This document shows, piece after piece, positions 10,241 through 20,218 of a stretch of 64,000 nt of DNA; the first letter of the stretch is position 1; every line of letters begins with the position of its first letter. The DNA is taken from positions 417,672,159 to 417,736,158 of the forward strand of contig CM066034.1 in NCBI GenBank assembly GCA_033557465.1, written 5' to 3'. This DNA is from Ichthyophis bannanicus (taxonomy: Eukaryota; Chordata; Amphibia; Gymnophiona; Ichthyophiidae). The notes under the pieces were generated by a model. That model was given only the letters and a program-made list of their open reading frames with translations, was not told where the DNA came from and made no database searches. The translations under genes and the position numbers were made by a program.

Positions 10241-10893
10241 TCTTGTGCTAGGCGACGGCCTATGATCCAGGCGCATGGAACTAAGCAGACAGGCCTAAGC
10301 AGCTTGACCTGTAACTGAAGCCTGTAGTTAGGCCCAGATAATGAAAACCCCCCTGAATGATGACACCATAGAATTGAAACTTAACTCAGTTTAACTGAAC
10401 ATAGCTAAGCAGAAACGAAACTTAGAAAATATAGAAAAACAAGTTTAATTGGTACTGATAAGGTGTGCTATGGCTTCTATGGAATTAATTAACTCTGCAA
10501 AAAGCAAGGTTACAGTGCCCTGCTTCCATATGTTTTAACAAGCTAAGCGACCTTGGAGGAGATGTAACAAGTTAGAGACACTGACCATTTGTAATTGGGA
10601 CTAGAAGGGGGGCAACCAGGTGCTGAGTCTAGACCAGGGTCCCGATTGGGTAGCCATATCAGTACCAGGGACCAATAGATGGGTGAGAGGGGTTACTGGT
10701 ACCAATGAAAGGTTTGCCTATGTTTAGAAATGGAGAAGAACGCTATAAAAGTTGTTGTGTTGCTAGAAACCATTGCGCAGGGCCATTTTGAAATTGCTTA
10801 TTGCTTGAGCCATGTGCACATTAAACTGGCTTGGATCCTTGAAACGACTCCTGGTTTTATTTATTGCATGCTTATCTGCTGCTACATTTTGTG
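10240..10893 (+). mobile_element. Copy-1-specific ~650-bp insertion, LTR-like
   Basis: Copy 2 reads directly from CTCTGTTGAT into GTGTCCCAACAGCGC (about 50695-50724), whereas copy 1 has about 650 extra bases here. The insert is less GC-rich than its surroundings. It has a TATAAAA box (10744-10750) and, about 80 bases on, a possible ATTAAA polyA signal and a T-rich end. That layout resembles a solo long terminal repeat. TTGTG flanks both sides and could be a 5-bp target duplication, but the edges do not show a clean TG...CA. A non-autonomous DNA element is the alternative. Confidence 0.35.
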
Positions 10894-11325
10894 TGTGTCC
10901 AACAGCGCGCGCACGTGGCCTTCCCGGGCCGCAAATGTGGACCCCGGCCATTAGCGCCTGGCGCACCAGTCAGGTCGCGTTCGACCCCATGTTTTATTTC
11001 CACGGCCTGAACCCCACACTCCGTATATGGCACAGGAACACCAACGATGCCCCGCACAATCTCAGTGTGCACTAAACATACTCCATTGGTGCCATGTGTG
11101 ACTGCTGAGATCAATGCACATACATATCTCCAACACCCTAACCCTTGGGTGTGCAAGTTGCGTGCATTTCCAATGTATAACATAACATCCACGCAGCCAT
11201 GAGGAACGCAATAGCAACACAATGTCAGGAGCGCAGCCATGCGGAGTGCATGTGCGCGAGCCTCAATGCGCAAATGCGGAGGTTGCGTCGTCAGCGTCGT
11301 CACGTCCAGAAGGGCAGAAAACAAA

Positions 11326-11512
11326 ATGGCTGCCAGAATGCGCAAACCTGCATTCAGCCACTGCGAACTTTGCCACCTGGCCGCATTGGTTGGGCCAAAG
11401 ATGGAGAAGCTGTTCCCAGGTGCCGCCAGGGGAAAAGACACAGAAAAGGTCCAGAGGGCCTGGGAGAGAATCAAAAGGCGTGTCAAATCGTGTGGCAGAC
11501 AACCAAAGGGAG
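11326..11512 (+). CDS. Myb/SANT-like transposon protein, exon 1 (copy 1, one-base frameshift)
   Basis: Myb/SANT-like proteins of Harbinger transposons bind the element ends and bring in the nuclease. The chosen ATG has good context (AAAATGG) and opens MAARMRKPAFSHCELCHLAA. Then come MEKLFPGAARGKDTEKVQ and RAWERIKRRV, matching helices 1 and 2 of a Myb-like fold with the conserved tryptophan. The exon ends at a strong donor (GGAG/GTGAGTG, GT at 11513). After the RRV residues the frame is off by one. Copy 2 lacks one A of the AAATCG run (about 11486) and reads RVADNQRE straight to the donor. Copy 1 therefore carries a one-base insertion, real or from sequencing. The GC-rich stretch 10895-11325 is the likely leader/promoter. 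Confidence 0.55.
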
Positions 11513-11636
11513 GTGAGTGCATTGCCACAGGTCATAATTACCATAGACACAGACAGGGTTTGATTTGCAGCTGTCAATGGTGCTGTGGTGTAGGTATTCC
11601 AGAATCAGTAAAGTGTAGCTGGGGGACCCACATGCC

Positions 11637-11731
11637 AAGGTCTATATGTAATGAAAACAACTAAACCTTCTAAATTGAGCTTATACTAAATAGTGAAACC
11701 ACCAAACATTCAAAAGAAAGGTCTATATGTA
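11637..11731 (+). repeat. 67-bp copy-1-specific insertion with 14-bp target duplication
   Basis: AAGGTCTATATGTA occurs at 11637-11650 and again at 11718-11731. The 67 bases between are absent from copy 2, which has a single AAGGTCTATATGTA at about 51476-51489. A 14-bp duplication fits a target-primed (LINE-type) insertion of a very short fragment with an A-rich end (CATTCAAAAG). It lies in the first intron of the Myb-like gene. Confidence 0.6.
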
Positions 11732-12075
11732 GCACATATGAGTGTTTTGCCATCTACCCAGGGTGTTTAGGGACGTAGTCACAAAGGGCATGATGCCATC
11801 CTGGAGTCCTTGCTGCTGCTGTGCTACAAAACACTGTAACACACCTAGCCCATAGATTCTGCCTGGGATGGGTCCAGAGACATCATGTGCAACTGGCCGT
11901 GTCCTGCATCCTCAGGGCTGCACACATTGGCCACCCTCCAGGGGTTGTGAAACGTGCATCACATGGTCTGGCAGCCACCCTGAGCTATGGGGTGTGTGCC
12001 AATGTTGGTGAGGGCAAAACCCCTATCACCAGGACCCTTGAGAGCCCATCAGAGTTGGTCCACCATCACCCTGCA

Positions 12076-13790
12076 GATATTGGGATGTCTACTAATGTTG
12101 TTTAACCCATCATCCCTGTCCCCAGAGTACAGAGAACCCTTCAAAGTACACTCTCACCCACCCTGGAGATATGGGGATGTCTAGCTAATGTTGTTTAACC
12201 CATCATCCCTGTCCCCAGGGTACAGAGAAGCCTTCAAAGTGGGCCCTCTGTCCATCCTGGAGATATGGGGATGTCTACTAATGTTGTTTAACGCCATCAT
12301 CCCTGTCCCCAGGAGTACAGAGAAGCCTTCAAAGTGGGCCCTCTGTCATCCTGGAGATATGGGGATGTCTACTAATGTTGTTTAACCCATCATCCCTGTC
12401 CCCCAGGGGTACACAGAACCCTTCAAAGTGGGCCCTCTGTCCATCCTGGAGATATGGGGATGTCTACTAATGTTGTTTTAAACCCCATCATCCCTGTCCC
12501 CAGGGTACAGAGAACCCTTCAAAGTACACTCTCCTCACCCACCCTGGAGTTATGGGGATGTCTACTAATGTTGTTTAACCCATCATCCCTGTCCCCATGG
12601 GTACAGAGAACCCTTCAAAGTACACTCTCATCCACCCTGGAGATATGGGGATGTCTACTAATGTTGTTTAACCCCATCATCCCTGTCCCCAGGAGTACAG
12701 AGAACCCTTCAAAGTACACTCTCACCCACCCTGGATATATGGGGATGTCTACTAATGTTTTTTTAACACCCATCATCCCTGTCCCCAGGAGTACAGAGAA
12801 GCCTTCAAAGTGGGCCCTCTGTCATCCTGGATATATGGGGATGTCTACTAATGTTGTTTAACCCATCATCCCTTTCCCCAGGAGTACAGAGAACCCTTCA
12901 AAGTACACTCCCACCCACCCTGGAGTTATGGGGATGTCTACTAATGTTGTTTAACCCCATCATCCCTGTCCCCAGGAGTACAGAGAACCCTTCAAAGTAC
13001 ACTCTCACCCACCCTGGAGATATGGGGATGTCTACTAATGTTGTTTAACCCATCATCCCTGTCCCCAGGAGTACAGAGAAGCCTTCAAAGTGGGCCCTCT
13101 GTCATCCTGGAGATATGGGGATGTCTACTAATGTTGTTTAACCCATCATCCCTGTCCCCAGGAGTACAGATAACCCTTCAAAGTACACTCCCCACCCACT
13201 CTGGGTTATGGGGATGTCTACTAATGTTGTTTAACCCATCATCCCTGTCCCCAGGAGTACAGAGAAGCCTTCAAAGTGGGCCCTCTGTCAGCCTGGAGAT
13301 ATGGGGATGTCTACTAATGTTGTTTAACAACCCATCATTCCCCTGTCCCCAGGGGTACAGAGAACCCTACAAAGTACACTCTCACCCACCCTGGAGTTAT
13401 GGGGATGTCTACTAATGTTGGTTTAAACCCCATCATCCTGTCCCCCAGGGTACACAGAAACCCTTCAAAGTGGGCCCTCTGTCATCCTGGAGATATGGGG
13501 ATGTCTACTAATGTTGTTTAACCCATCATCCCTGTCCCCAGGGGTACAGAGAACCCTTCAAAGTACACTCTCCACCACCCTGGAGTTTATGGGGATGTCT
13601 ACTAATGTTGTTTAACCCCATCATCCCTGTCCCCAGGGGTACCAGAGAACCCTTCAAAGTACACTCTCACCCACCCTGGAGATATGTGGATGTCTACTAA
13701 TGTTGTTTAACCCCATCATCCCTGTCCCCAGGTGTACAGAGAACCCTTCAAAGTGGGCCCTCTATCACCCTGTGGATATGGGGCTGTTTG
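12076..13790 (+). repeat. Minisatellite, about 18 units of ~94 bp, each with a 3' splice-site-like motif (copy 1)
   Basis: Each unit has the order TACTAATGTTGTTTAACCC, then CATCATCCCTGTCCCCAG, then GAGTACAGAGAACCCTTCAAAG, then one of two variant blocks. Variant A is TACACTCTCACCCACCCTGG; variant B is TGGGCCCTCTGTCATCCTGG. The order I read is roughly A-B-B-B-A-A-A-B-A-A-B-A-B-A-B-A-A-B. Units at both edges (about 11985-12075 and 13775-13920) are degenerate and the middle is homogenised, as in arrays evolving by unequal exchange. The branch-point-like TACTAAT, the C/T tract and the CAG are about 30 bases apart, correct for a 3' splice site. The array fills the intron between Myb exons 1 and 2. 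Open frames through the array reflect the unit length and are not taken as genes. Confidence 0.85.
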
Positions 13791-13920
13791 CCAATGTGGT
13801 TTAAACCATCCCCCCTATCACCAGGTGTACACGGAGCCCAGCTGGGTCGGGCAGCAAGCACCAATGGGTATATGGTGCAGTATGCCTATGCTGTTGGAAC
13901 CTGTCCCTCCATCACCAGGG

Positions 13921-14915
13921 GACCTGATAGCTGCCTAATCATTCCTGGGCAACACCCTGTTCTCAGTTTGTATCTTGCTGATGTGGTGCTGTAGGACACA
14001 CCAGACCTAGGGGGGTGGGAAAGCAGACTGTGACGGAGGGTATGTCAGTCGGATATGTTTCTAGGCTATGGTGGGTAGGGTTGCACATCTCACACAGTCC
14101 CTTGGGGTGCACGACAGTCGGCCTGTGAGAACGACAGCTGACGAGCACTCACATAGTGATGATCTCACACCTCCCACAGCCATTTCCATTCATGTGGAGA
14201 CACACACAGGGGTGAAATATTTGATCAGGCGCAGTCCAACAGGTATCCCATCCATACCGGACTCTGAATCGCACTGCACTGTGTTGACCAGGGAACCATG
14301 GATGGTCAAATAACACCTCCACAGGGCCCACACACAATGGGATCATCTCCCATGCTCGCACAACTAGGGTGCCCCCACCATTGGGACCATGTTCCACACC
14401 TCCATGTCCAACACAATACCTACATACCTGTATCAGCTGATAACCCTGAAAATAAGGGATTTGTCAACACATACACAACATTGCCCCAGGGGATGTGACA
14501 CCCTCGCACACACTCCCTGTCCCTCTCACACTCTCCCACCCCCTATACCCCACCCCTTTGTCTCCCCCTCTCTCCGCCCCACCATTGCAAACATGACGTG
14601 CCTAGGGTGGATGATATGGGGTGGGGGGTGGGGAAGCCTGTAGGTGCTGGGCAATGCTGCTGGCTGGTTCCCATATGATGATGCCTGCAGACCCCCGACA
14701 GGCTCCGTGGGTCCCGCCCTCACACACATAGGCAGGCCTATGCACACATTTCCCAGGGATCACTGTCACAAGTGTGTGACTGTGCAGGAAATACAGAACA
14801 CACAGCAGGGCACAGGGAGCAGGGTGACAGTGGCCAACCATGAATATGGGTATGTTAACTATCCACCCTGTGCAGAGAGTTAGGTAATGACCCCAACAAT
14901 GTTTGTTTATCAACA
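13921..14915 (+). other. Intron sequence of the Myb-like gene, copy 1
   Basis: This stretch is unique within copy 1 and is paralleled at about 53350-54525 in copy 2. It contains a pyrimidine-rich tract (about 14515-14585) and ends in a plausible branch region and acceptor (TTTATCAACAG, AG at 14915-14916). No gene or RNA is recognised in it. Confidence 0.45.
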
Positions 14916-14916
14916 G

Positions 14917-15010
14917 GTGGAGGATCTGAGGAAGAAGGCGCGTGAACTACGGCAGTTCCATGGAGACTTCCTGGCGCGCTATAGCAGGGGGTCACAGACA
15001 CCCAATGATG
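14917..15010 (+). CDS. Myb/SANT-like transposon protein, exon 2 (copy 1)
   Basis: After the acceptor TATCAACAG the exon reads VEDLRKKARELRQFHGDFLA then RYSRGSQTPND and ends at a donor (GATG/GTGAGA). VEDLRKKARELR is the third, recognition-type helix of a Myb/SANT-like domain. With copy 2's exon 1 it joins in frame: RVADNQRE, then VEDLRKKARE. That junction matches the usual R-x-V-x-D-(L/V)-(R/K)-K pattern of these proteins. In copy 2 the exon (54527-54634) contains extra bases that break the frame. A splice-aware transcript match would settle it. Confidence 0.55.
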
Positions 15011-15314
15011 GTGAGACTGGACAGGCATGACTCCTCAGTTTATAATGTCACATTGGCCCACCAACGTTTGTGTTTAATGCATCTGTAGATGTGTAACGTA
15101 ACACTCATGTACGTTTGGTTTTTTGTTTTTTAATTCTTTATTTTCGTTTTATAACAACAAAGGAAAAGGCATACATACAGCTAAAAGACAGATACATAAA
15201 GTGTAAATACATACACCAAAGTAAACCCCTGCCACCCCCCTCCCCCCTGCTTCTTCTCTAGAAAACTGATCATTCCCGAAACGGGCGTGTACTTACATTA
15301 TGGTGTTACAAAAC

Positions 15315-15716
15315 CTAACGGTGATCTGAAACATGATGAGTGCACATTATACAGGCATGGTTGGAAACAATGACAGATTGTACATAATCATTAAGCATCT
15401 GCCATTTAGACAAGCGAGAGTGAGTTTGGGCATGGGGAATAGCTCTCCGAGGTATCTGCTCATATTTACTATATAAGCAGACGAGGTTCCACCATTCATT
15501 GACAGTAAGTCGAGAGCTATCCTTCCAATTCCTCGTGATTAAGCATATGGCTATACCCAGCATGAAATCAAGGAGAAAGCGACCCTTCTTAGGAAGAGAG
15601 GGGACCTCCGCCACAGAGCGGAGTCCCACGATCTTCCAAGAGAAGAGGTTTGTGAAGGTGTGAAGAGAAGAAGGTGAAGTCAAGCTCGTTGGGGTGTAGT
15701 CACCTACATAGATCAA
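15315..15716 (-). pseudogene. L1 ORF2 C-terminal fragment
   Basis: The minus-strand frame contains ICLITRNWKDSSRLTVNEWW followed by a basic, charged tail. The RNWKD-x(4)-T-x-x-EWW pattern is the conserved end of L1 ORF2 proteins, after the reverse transcriptase and before the 3' untranslated region. It is joined to endonuclease sequence on its upstream side with no RT between. The missing part would be well over 1.5 kb of normal ORF2. Confidence 0.65.
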
Positions 15717-15769
15717 CTAACGCAAGATCTTTGATCAGGGAGGTAGCGTGGTGTGACTCTTGGGGGGAC

Positions 15770-16240
15770 CACTTGTCCTAGGCGGCTGTTTTGTCAATCA
15801 GGGGAGCAAGAACTAGATTGAAATCCCCCCCTATTATCAATGAAGTATTAGCAGAGGCCTGCGCAACCTGAGCAATGGTAGCAAAAAAAGGCAGGGTCAT
15901 CCACATTAGGATCTTAAAGACATATACATGTAACTTCAAGGCTACCTATCTTGAGGTGAACTCTAGACCATCTACCTTCTGTATCTGAGCTAGTCGCAAT
16001 AATAGTAGCATGCAAAGATTTCCTAACCAGTATGGCAACCCCACATTTCTTAGAAACGGCTGGGGAATAGGCGGCCACCATGTAAGGTTTGATATTGAGT
16101 TTAATATTTTCCTTCGAATTTAAATACGTTTCTTGGAGAAAAATCAGATCCGCAGCTTCCTGACTTAGGTAGCTTAGGATTTTCTTCCGTTTTATCGGAT
16201 TATTGATTCCTTTTTACGTTCAATGAGAAAATCTTACATG
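15770..16240 (-). pseudogene. L1 ORF2 endonuclease domain fragment
   Basis: On the minus strand, in more than one frame, the translation gives CKIFSLNV, then FLQETYLNSKENIKLNIKPY, then SPAVSKKCGVAILVRKS, then a DFNLVL-like stretch near 15820. These are the N-terminal, LQET (metal-binding glutamate), GVAIL and GDFN blocks of an APE-type L1 endonuclease. Frameshifts near 16200 and 15915 break it. It lies just downstream of ORF1, as expected for L1. Confidence 0.65.
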
Positions 16241-16739
16241 GTGCCATCAATCGGTAATAGACATTTTAGGTAAGGGGGGCGCTTGAAAACATACAACATA
16301 ATCAGACTCTGTGCAACAATGACAGAATCACCGAGTATTCTGGCTAATACACCCCATATTGAAAAGTATGTACCAAAGTATCTTAGAGAAGAAGCAAAAC
16401 CCCCAAAGAATATGGCGACCATATGTCTGCGTGAGGAGGCCCTAGAGAGGAAATAGAAAGACATGAAAAAAAAGAAAAGAAACACCAGAGTCCATAATTA
16501 ACACTGTCTCTGATACTCATCGAGGCTACTGTGGGTAGATGGAGTCGGGTCACAGATATCATCAAAAGTAAGGCAACAAACTGCCCTCGCCAGACTCTTT
16601 GCTGGGCTGCGGCAGATCCAATATGGCAGTACAGCGGATATGAGAATACCTGCAGGAATATTCTGGAAGTCAGCGCATCAAGTCGGCTTCTTTGGAATCC
16701 AAAAAACTCCGCTAGTAGATCAGGGTCCTCAAATGTTCT

Positions 16740-17545
16740 TGTCTGATTGTGAAGCGTGACTCGGAGCTTGGCCGGGTACATCAGGCCATAGCGTGGCTTG
16801 TAGTTGTTGAAGCCTCGGCCGGAATTTCCAGAAAGCGCTTTCTCGGCGGTCGACCGTGGGTTTAGCCAAGTCGGGATAGAAGGAGATCTGTGTGGCTCTC
16901 AAACTCCATATGGCCCTTTAACCCGAGAGGCACTTAGAATTTGCTCCACGTGTTGATATCTCAAAAGTCGAAAAATGATAGGCCGCGGGGTCTTCCTGTT
17001 GAGCGTTATGCTTGTGGGTACACGATGAGCGCGATCGATCTCCAAATCTTTGGTAAATGTGATTTGGAGCAGGGAAGGGAGGATTTTGCATAAAAACTCT
17101 TTCATGTCTCCCGATTCCGCTCCCTCCGGTATGCCCACGAGTCGTATGTTGTTGCGGCGCGCTCTATTATTGCCATCTTCCACTTCTTTTCCTGCAAGGC
17201 CCGCACCTGACGTTCAACTTTGTCGAGTTTGGACAACCGGGCCGCATGGGAGTCCAATATGCTCTCCATTTTGTCCTGACGCGAAGAAAGCCCTTCTAGC
17301 TTGCTTTGCAGCACACCAAATCTTTCCCGCAGCGCTCGGAGTTGCTTCATCACCGTTTGACTGCACGAGGTTTTTGACCCCTCTAATCTCTGCGAGGATT
17401 TCCTGCTGCATTTTGGGGCCCTCGCGCAAGGCCAGCCCCTTCTGCGGGGACGGAGGTTCAGTTTTGGAACGTTTTGCCGTGAGAAGCCGCTGGAGATCCA
17501 AATTCCAGGCGCGTGGGTTTGGTCCCCCCCGCCATCTCACCAATG
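16740..17545 (-). pseudogene. L1 ORF1 (coiled coil, RRM and C-terminal domain) remnant
   Basis: L1 ORF1 protein is a trimeric RNA chaperone. In minus-strand order: a coiled coil (about 17350-17165, with LRERFGVLQSKLEGLSSRQD-type heptads), then RARRNNIRLVGIPEGAES (about 17165-17110), the start of the RRM, then DRAHRVPTS and RPIIFRLLRYQHVEQIL (about 17030-16945), the C-terminal domain. A frame change near 16920 leads to the final YPAKLRV segment at 16780-16740. The order and motifs are diagnostic. The frame breaks show it is inactive. Confidence 0.75.
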
Positions 17546-17712
17546 TGCCCCCGCAAGATCAGAGTAGAAAGTTCCCAAAGTATGTACGGTGAGGTTAATT
17601 CAGGATTCTGAGTAGCCTCTCGGGAGCCTCAGCGGTATGCGAGCATCCCGCTGGACAGCAGGGCTCCGCCCCCGCTCATGTACGTTTTGATATGTCTGTT
17701 TAACTTTCACAG

Positions 17713-17950
17713 GGGAGAGGAAAGCAGCGGCGAGGCCACACATCGGCCTACTCACTCCGGCGGCCCACCACCCACCGTGCAAGGGAGGTGGAGGTGGTGG
17801 TGGTTGGAAAGCGAGAGACGGAGGTGGAAGATGGATCCACAGAATCTAGCTGGCGGAGGAGGATTAACGGAGGGAGGAGCAGCAGATAGGGGATGGGGGG
17901 GGGAGGAGGAGAGGGAGAGGAGCAAATTTGACGGTGGTGGGGGGTGACGT
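17713..17950 (+). CDS. Possible exon 3 of the Myb-like gene (copy 1)
   Basis: After the L1, the intron resumes and ends in TTAACTTTCACAG (AG at 17711-17712), a good 3' splice site. An open frame follows, rich in glycine, proline and arginine. It would be the disordered tail of the Myb-like protein. Exon 2 leaves one base of a codon. The frame that joins with this phase reads GERKAAARPHIG and stops near 17850; the frame that stays open longest (EESSGEATHRPTHSGGPPP) needs a different phase. The true frame is unresolved. Confidence 0.3.
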
Positions 17951-18637
17951 GATGGGAGAGGCGGAGAGGCCCCCACAGGCCCACCCAGTGGGTGATGGTG
18001 CTGGCAGGAGGGCGGCTGCGGGTGGGGGGGGCACTGGTGCAACCTGTGTGTGGGGGGGTGCTGGGGGTTGTGCAGATATGGTGGCTGAGAGATTGTTTTG
18101 GGGATAGTACAGGGTTGGGGGGGGTGCAAGGGGAACACAGCACAGCACAGGGCATACTGTGGGCCCCCCGTCAGCCACACTGCAGGTGGAAGCTGGGGAT
18201 AGGCGTCGTCGCACAAACTGTCATCCACGGCCCACGGCATATTGCATGCAACATGCCAGCCCACACAGACCACGGCACCATTTGCCCTATGTGCTGGCAG
18301 GTGCATGCATGATGATGGTGCTGGGGGCAATTGAATTATGTTGCGGGCGCGATGTATACCCTAGTCCTTTCATGCACTGCAGATGTCTGACGGGGGCTGT
18401 TCCGGCAGGTGTCCCGCCGATGTTGGCCAGAAAAGACAGCTGCCAATGTCGGCGGGGCATCTGCCGAAGGGCGTCACACAGGCACCTCTGAGAACACCTG
18501 GTGATGTTGCACATGTGCCCTGTGCTGTGCTGTTGTTCCACTCACAAAATGGGGTATGTTTGTGTGGTGGCATGTTGCCAATGCTTGAAATGTTCTATAC
18601 TAAACCTTTGTTTTTTGTTTATGTGGAAACATGGTCA
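17951..18637 (+). other. G-rich right portion of giant element, copy 1, up to the assembly gap
   Basis: The plus strand carries long G runs from about 17850 to 18130, which could form G-quadruplexes. A more balanced sequence follows and parallels 58600-59130 in copy 2. An open frame from 18383 starts after a CTGCAG acceptor-like site and may be a terminal exon, but copy 2 does not conserve the reading frame, so I do not call it. Confidence 0.4.
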
Positions 18638-19137
18638 NNNNNNNNNNNNNNNNNNNNNNNNNNNNNNNNNNNNNNNNNNNNNNNNNNNNNNNNNNNNNNN
18701 NNNNNNNNNNNNNNNNNNNNNNNNNNNNNNNNNNNNNNNNNNNNNNNNNNNNNNNNNNNNNNNNNNNNNNNNNNNNNNNNNNNNNNNNNNNNNNNNNNNN
18801 NNNNNNNNNNNNNNNNNNNNNNNNNNNNNNNNNNNNNNNNNNNNNNNNNNNNNNNNNNNNNNNNNNNNNNNNNNNNNNNNNNNNNNNNNNNNNNNNNNNN
18901 NNNNNNNNNNNNNNNNNNNNNNNNNNNNNNNNNNNNNNNNNNNNNNNNNNNNNNNNNNNNNNNNNNNNNNNNNNNNNNNNNNNNNNNNNNNNNNNNNNNN
19001 NNNNNNNNNNNNNNNNNNNNNNNNNNNNNNNNNNNNNNNNNNNNNNNNNNNNNNNNNNNNNNNNNNNNNNNNNNNNNNNNNNNNNNNNNNNNNNNNNNNN
19101 NNNNNNNNNNNNNNNNNNNNNNNNNNNNNNNNNNNNN
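18638..19137. other. Assembly gap of exactly 500 N
   Basis: An uninterrupted run of 500 undetermined bases. The round number suggests a scaffolding placeholder of unknown true size. It falls inside the giant element, so copy 1's right end is hidden or lost here. Confidence 0.98.
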
Positions 19138-20190
19138 AAAGTCTAGCATATCCTCTCCTCTTCTCTGCCTTCTGCTCCATGGTCTAATAATATTCCCGTC
19201 TGTAGCCCCTCCTTCCCCCTAGTGTAGTACAAGCAACTCATTTTCCCTACACATTCAGGTGTCGAGTATCCTCCCTTAACTTTCCGGACTCTTTCTCCCC
19301 TATGCTAAGGTTATCTAGCTCTACCCTTCTCTATGAACACTATGTCCAGCATTTTCCCCCTTTGCTTCCTCCTACCCCTCATATCCAGCTTCTCTTTCCC
19401 ATTTTCCCTTGCCCCTTGATTCTCCTCCTCCATCGCCATTGCTGCTTGAATCGCTACAGAGACGCGGCTGTGCATAGCCAACGGTCTGCTGGACCCTCGC
19501 CACCCTCTGATAAATACTTCCTGCTGGAGGGCGCTAGGACTTCGGTTAGGAGCTTGAAATGTGTGCTTTGTGCTGGAGATCTATGCTATGCACTCCCCTT
19601 TACAGTTTATCCCAGGGTGGCCCCCAAATCAGCACAGGTAGGCGCAAAAATATACAGTGCGCAGGGTAACAGAGGGAGGATCAGACCCTCTTTACTGTGC
19701 TGCTTGCCCCCTGAGCTCTTCCACACTAGGTAGCCTGCTGAGTGGTAGTGGCTAGGCTCCTGCTATGCACACGTAATAGGCTTTAGGCATGTAATCAAAT
19801 GCAGAACGTTTTGAGAAGCCTTAGTAATTAATTACATAGTTTCACTTTTGGTCGTCAGATGGTTATTTAAAGGGGGGAATATTTCATCTGAGTAGAGCCA
19901 CCTAGTGCTTGTCATTTGTGTTTGTCCCTTCTGATGGCACGCTATTTCAGGGGCCCTAATTCATGAATCAGTTTGGCTGAAATTGTGACTGGTTGGGGGG
20001 TGGGGGGTCGGGAGTCATCTCTTACTGAGGTGTTCCATTTCTGCAAAATGTTAGATACAAATCCAGGCCATCTTTTGACCCCAGTACATTTTCTAATATT
20101 CTTTCTACTGCTTTTTTTTTTGTGAATGAAATTTGTCCCTCTTTTGTCTTAAGAGTCTTGTGTTTCCCCCTTCGTGTTTCTGGTTCTTAT
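19138..20190. other. Host-like sequence, possibly intronic
   Basis: No transposon family is recognised. The left part is C/T-rich and contains an open frame of 143 codons from 19302 without any recognisable domain, which I treat as chance. The right end is T-rich and leads into the acceptor sites before the candidate exon at 20219. Confidence 0.4.
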
Positions 20191-20218
20191 CTTACAGAAC
20201 TAGAGTGGAAGCTTTCAG

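Larger units (their letters stand above)
15104..17687 (-). mobile_element. Nested L1 LINE with internal deletion, flanked by 13-bp target duplication (copy 1)
   Basis: The target duplication CTCATGTACGTTT lies at 15104-15116 and 17675-17687, giving a 2558-bp insert in minus orientation. Its 3' end is the T-rich start (15117-15140). Order on the minus strand: ORF1 (about 17540-16740), the endonuclease part of ORF2 (about 16235-15770), then directly the C-terminal tail of ORF2 (about 15710-15315). The reverse-transcriptase domain is missing, so this is an internally deleted L1. If the L1 is removed, the Myb-like intron between exon 2 and the proposed exon 3 is only about 130 bases. The same deleted L1 sits at the same place in copy 2. 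Confidence 0.85.
6070..18637 (+). mobile_element. Giant Harbinger-like element, copy 1 (right end lost in assembly gap)
   Basis: This 12.6-kb block is repeated in the same order and orientation at 46535-59130. Both copies begin abruptly at GGGGCATGTTTACTAA next to unrelated sequence: an L2 tail here, a different repeat before copy 2. That is what a transposon end looks like. Inside lie tRNA-like modules, a split Myb/SANT-like gene, a minisatellite and a nested L1. A Myb/SANT-like protein encoded in a DNA transposon is the hallmark of the PIF/Harbinger superfamily, which also uses short G-rich terminal repeats and 3-bp target duplications. I found no DDE nuclease gene and no right terminal repeat, so the class is an inference. 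Segmental duplication is the main alternative. Confidence 0.7.

Noticed and set aside
10872..11528. 218-codon minus-strand frame over the Myb exon 1 region
   Set aside because: It is a shadow of the CpG-rich leader and exon on the plus strand. It is not kept in copy 2 and has no domain.
12454..13415. Long open frames with repeating peptide (LFNPSSLSPGVQR-like)
   Set aside because: These are translations of the ~94-bp minisatellite. Unit lengths vary and frames break between units; there is no independent coding signal.
17748..18330. Proline/serine-rich minus-strand frames, 135-192 codons
   Set aside because: These result from G runs on the plus strand. Copy 2 does not keep the frames.
18383..19222. 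Open frame spanning the N gap
   Set aside because: Most of it is undetermined bases read as X; no real continuity is shown.
19302..19733. 143-codon plus-strand frame as a host protein
   Set aside because: Leucine, proline and histidine rich without a domain or splice context, in C/T-rich DNA. Chance frame more likely.
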